Source of the DNA: Phycisphaeraceae bacterium
GTDB taxonomy: Bacteria; Planctomycetota; Phycisphaerae; Phycisphaerales; Phycisphaeraceae
Direction: 5' to 3'
Length of the DNA: 7,914 bases
Assembly: GCA_028281215.1 (NCBI GenBank)
Contig: JANQKH010000875.1
Location: forward strand, 1 to 7,914
In this document: in pieces, positions 6,027-7,914 of the stretch
How the letters are laid out: every line of letters starts with the position of its first letter
Position numbering within the stretch: position 1 is the stretch's first letter
Translations under genes and position numbers: made by a program
The notes under the pieces: generated by a model
Seen by the model: only the letters and a program-made list of their open reading frames with translations
Database searches by the model: none
What the model was told of the DNA's origin: nothing

Positions 6027-6992
6027 TCACGTGTCGGATGCATCAGGGCCGCGCGACAGGAACCGCTCGAAGATAATTTCCGCGCAACGCGCCGCCTCGT
6101 TCAGTTGCACGGGACTGGTATCCAACACGCCGGTTGACTGCCATCCGTCGAAGGTGTTGACCCAACCGCGCTGCACCAGGTCGTTAAGTCCATGAATCAC
6201 CCGGCTGCGTTGGCCTTCCAGGTGCGGAACGGTCAGCAAGCCGACCGCCGCGCCGGCGGTCAGGGATTCATACACCATCGAAACGCTGTCTTCCGACACC
6301 CAGACGGTCGACGCTGTATTCAAATGTTCGCCGACCCATTGCGGACCAGTCTGCTCGAACGGGACGACGGTCAAGGCATCGCTCGCCTGCGATACCAGTG
6401 CCTGCGCCGTCGATGATGGCGTGCGGCGGGAGGTGGTCAGAGTCCAATGCATGCCGGAGTCCGCGCCGACAATCTCGCTGATCTGTGACAACAGTCGGCC
6501 TTCGTCCCAACCATGGTGCTTCGACGGACCGCCGATCAGGAACAATCCTTCGCCGGTCAACGTCGCCTCGCTCGGCTGAATGCGATTAACCGCGCCGTCG
6601 GTCAGCGTGACAGCATCGGACGCGGGCACGCTGTCGTGCTTGGGAATAATGCAATGATCGAACCATCGGCAGGGCATCTGCGGTTTCATCATGACGACAA
6701 TGGGGCAGCGATGCACACGTCGTGCGGCAAGCATCGGGCGATGCGTTCGCCGACCCGCTCCGATCAGCATATCCGGCGCGGGCAGGTCGCGCCCCAGCGG
6801 AAAACGCCGCAGCAACCATTGCATGAAGTAGCCGCCGTCTTCACGCACATCAATGGTGTGGTGATCGACCGACGCATGGATCGCCAATGCTTCAATGAGG
6901 CCGAGTGCCTGGTTGGCATGTCCCGGTTTGCCGTCGGTGAACTGCCAGATCACGCAACGTGGTTTGGTTTCATCTTCACCGGCGGTGGACAT
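6027..6992 (-). CDS. ELM1-family protein (DUF1022, COG3660)
   Basis: 321 residues from the ATG at 6992, matching bacterial proteins annotated as mitochondrial fission ELM1 family. Diagnostic blocks in order are DGKPGHANQALG (20-31), GAGRRTH (78-84), VMMKPQMP (100-107) leading to FDHCIIPKHD (111-120), GGPSKHHGWDE (154-164), LTTSRRTP (185-192) and VSEDSVSMVYESLTAG (232-247). The Arabidopsis member recruits a dynamin-related protein to mitochondria, but bacterial members have no established role. They were once labelled predicted nucleoside-diphosphate-sugar epimerases, and their block pattern suggests a glycosyltransferase-like two-domain enzyme. No signal peptide or membrane span is visible, so it is probably cytoplasmic. 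The frame extends to a TTG at 7034. The ATG at 6992 is preferred because family proteins begin shortly before the first block; neither start has a Shine-Dalgarno. It is the first gene of the minus-strand run and diverges from the aldo/keto reductase. Confidence 0.87.
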   Translation of the reverse strand: MSTAGEDETKPRCVIWQFTDGKPGHANQALGLIEALAIHASVDHHTIDVREDGGYFMQWLLRRFPLGRDLPAPDMLIGAGRRTHRPMLAARRVHRCPIVVMMKPQMPCRWFDHCIIPKHDSVPASDAVTLTDGAVNRIQPSEATLTGEGLFLIGGPSKHHGWDEGRLLSQISEIVGADSGMHWTLTTSRRTPSSTAQALVSQASDALTVVPFEQTGPQWVGEHLNTASTVWVSEDSVSMVYESLTAGAAVGLLTVPHLEGQRSRVIHGLNDLVQRGWVNTFDGWQSTGVLDTSPVQLNEAARCAEIIFERFLSRGPDASDT

Positions 6993-7066
6993 GTCGGCAT
7001 CATATCGAAGCGTGCGCCCAATCGGGGTTTGCAAGCCGAATCGATCGCCGCTTTACTACGCCGATC
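6993..7066. promoter_or_regulatory. Divergent intergenic region between the ELM1-family gene and the aldo/keto reductase
   Basis: These 74 bases must hold the promoter of the aldo/keto reductase and probably that of the minus-strand run. Apart from the TATGAT hexamer noted separately, I see no convincing promoter pair, operator palindrome or Shine-Dalgarno. Confidence 0.4.
6999..7004 (-). promoter_or_regulatory. Possible -10 element for a leaderless ELM1-family transcript
   Basis: TATGAT on the minus strand matches TATAAT at 5 of 6 positions and ends exactly 6 bases before the ATG at 6992. This spacing puts the first transcribed base at the start codon. The gene lacks a Shine-Dalgarno, which fits a leaderless mRNA. 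There is no clear -35 at 16-18 bases. If translation really starts at the TTG at 7034, the hexamer is coding sequence and the call fails. Confidence 0.3.
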
Positions 7067-7914
7067 ATGAATCACCCTTACGTTCCCAGTCCCAATCGCT
7101 ACGACAACGACCAGATGTACCGCCGATCCGGCAGGTGGGGGCTCAAACTGCCTGCGATCACCCTCGGTTGTTGGCATCACTTCGGCACATTTGCTGATCA
7201 CGACAACAGCAAACGCATGCTCTTTACCGCGTTCGATCACGGCATCACGCACTTCGATCTGGCGAACAACTACGGTCCGGAAGCGGGCAGCGCCGAGCGG
7301 CGCGTCGGCCGCATCCTCAAGGAAATGCCGCGCGATGAACTGTTGATTTCCTCGAAGGCCGGTTATCTCATGTGGCCCGGTCCCTACGGGGAGTGGGGAT
7401 CGCGCAAATACCTGCTGTCGAGCCTCGATCAATCACTTAAGCGGTTGGGAGTTGACTATGTCGACATCTTTTACAGCCATCGATGGGATCCGAACACGCC
7501 GCTCGAAGAAACACTCAGCGCGCTCGATTCGGCAGTGAAGCAGGGCAAGGCGCTCTACACGGGCATCAGCAGTTACAGCGCGGCGCAGACCCGCGATGCC
7601 GTGCGGATTGGGAAGGAAAACGGATTTGCACCGCTGGTGATCCATCAGCCGAACTATTCGATGCTCAATCGCTGGATCGAAACCAAAGGCTTGATGGACG
7701 CTTGCGCTGAGACCGGGCTGGGCATCATTGCGTTTTGTCCGTTGTATCAGGGCGTGTTGACGGACAAGTATCTCAACGGGATCCCCAAAGATTCACGCGC
7801 CGCCGACCCGCGCGGATTTCTGCGTGAAAGCCAAGTGCATGACGATGTGGTCCGCGTGGCCGGCCAGTTGAACGACATCGCAAAGCAGCGCGGGCAAAGT
7901 CTAGCGCAGATGGC
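7067..7914 (+). CDS. yghZ: Aldo/keto reductase, YghZ-type (L-glyceraldehyde 3-phosphate reductase family), C-terminus cut by window edge
   Basis: 282 codons are visible of an expected roughly 330-350. The protein follows E. coli YghZ closely along its length, including the start (NRYDNDQMYRR...GLKLPAITLG), THFDLANNYGP (61-71), WPGPYG...GSRKYLL (103-117), YVDIFYSHR (131-139), GISSYS (166-171), LVIHQPNYSMLNRW (190-203) and KYLNGIPKDSR (234-244). The aldo/keto reductase tetrad is complete: Asp64, Tyr69, Lys97 and His138. The family uses NADPH to reduce aldehydes; YghZ itself reduces L-glyceraldehyde 3-phosphate and detoxifies methylglyoxal. The substrate here is assumed only by homology. The ATG at 7067 fits the family N-terminus but lacks an obvious Shine-Dalgarno. 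The protein is cytoplasmic, with no signal peptide. The gene is transcribed away from the ELM1-family gene, sharing a short intergenic region of 74 bases. Confidence 0.92.
   Translation, partial: MNHPYVPSPNRYDNDQMYRRSGRWGLKLPAITLGCWHHFGTFADHDNSKRMLFTAFDHGITHFDLANNYGPEAGSAERRVGRILKEMPRDELLISSKAGYLMWPGPYGEWGSRKYLLSSLDQSLKRLGVDYVDIFYSHRWDPNTPLEETLSALDSAVKQGKALYTGISSYSAAQTRDAVRIGKENGFAPLVIHQPNYSMLNRWIETKGLMDACAETGLGIIAFCPLYQGVLTDKYLNGIPKDSRAADPRGFLRESQVHDDVVRVAGQLNDIAKQRGQSLAQM

Noticed and set aside
6513..7070. Plus-strand open frame of 185 codons
   Set aside because: It is antisense to the ELM1-family gene, whose conserved blocks identify the true coding strand.
6950..7432. Minus-strand open frame of 160 codons
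   Set aside because: It runs antisense through the aldo/keto reductase N-terminus, which matches YghZ with a complete catalytic tetrad.

Overview
The window reads as part of a chromosome of a moderately GC-rich bacterium, most likely a member of the Planctomycetota or a neighbouring PVC lineage. This is inference from gene content: an ECF sigma factor followed by a zinc-finger membrane anti-sigma factor, a secreted esterase carrying chitobiase-like and Ig-like tails, a sugar isomerase-like TIM barrel, and a TPR protein. No ribosomal RNA or other marker gene is present to fix the taxonomy. I see no transposase, integrase, phage gene, CRISPR array or long repeat, so this looks like ordinary backbone sequence.

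Layout, left to right. Bases 1-1537 (minus strand) hold an ECF sigma factor followed 22 bases downstream by its likely anti-sigma factor, which runs off the left edge. Bases 1562-1728 are non-coding apart from a possible ECF-type promoter for that pair. Bases 1729-1884 (plus strand) form a compact tRNA-Gln(CTG) unit with its own sigma70-like promoter and a strong intrinsic terminator. Bases 1925-6992 hold five minus-strand genes with gaps of about 47-70 bases, read in the order ELM1-family protein, isomerase-like TIM barrel, small basic membrane protein, secreted TPR protein, and secreted alpha/beta hydrolase. A divergent aldo/keto reductase of the YghZ type starts at 7067 and runs off the right edge.

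The sigma and anti-sigma genes form a recognisable signalling pair: a membrane protein with a cytoplasmic Zn-binding head should hold the sigma factor inactive until a signal arrives. The five-gene minus-strand block may be one transcript, but its products do not make up a pathway I can name. The hydrolase, isomerase-like protein and reductase hint at carbohydrate-related metabolism only in a general way.

No clear new defence or mobile system is visible. The points most worth checking are the two minus-strand genes with no Shine-Dalgarno but a good -10 hexamer exactly 6 bases before the ATG (possible leaderless mRNAs), the isomerase-like protein whose usual metal ligands look replaced, and the three-part hydrolase whose catalytic acid is not obvious.
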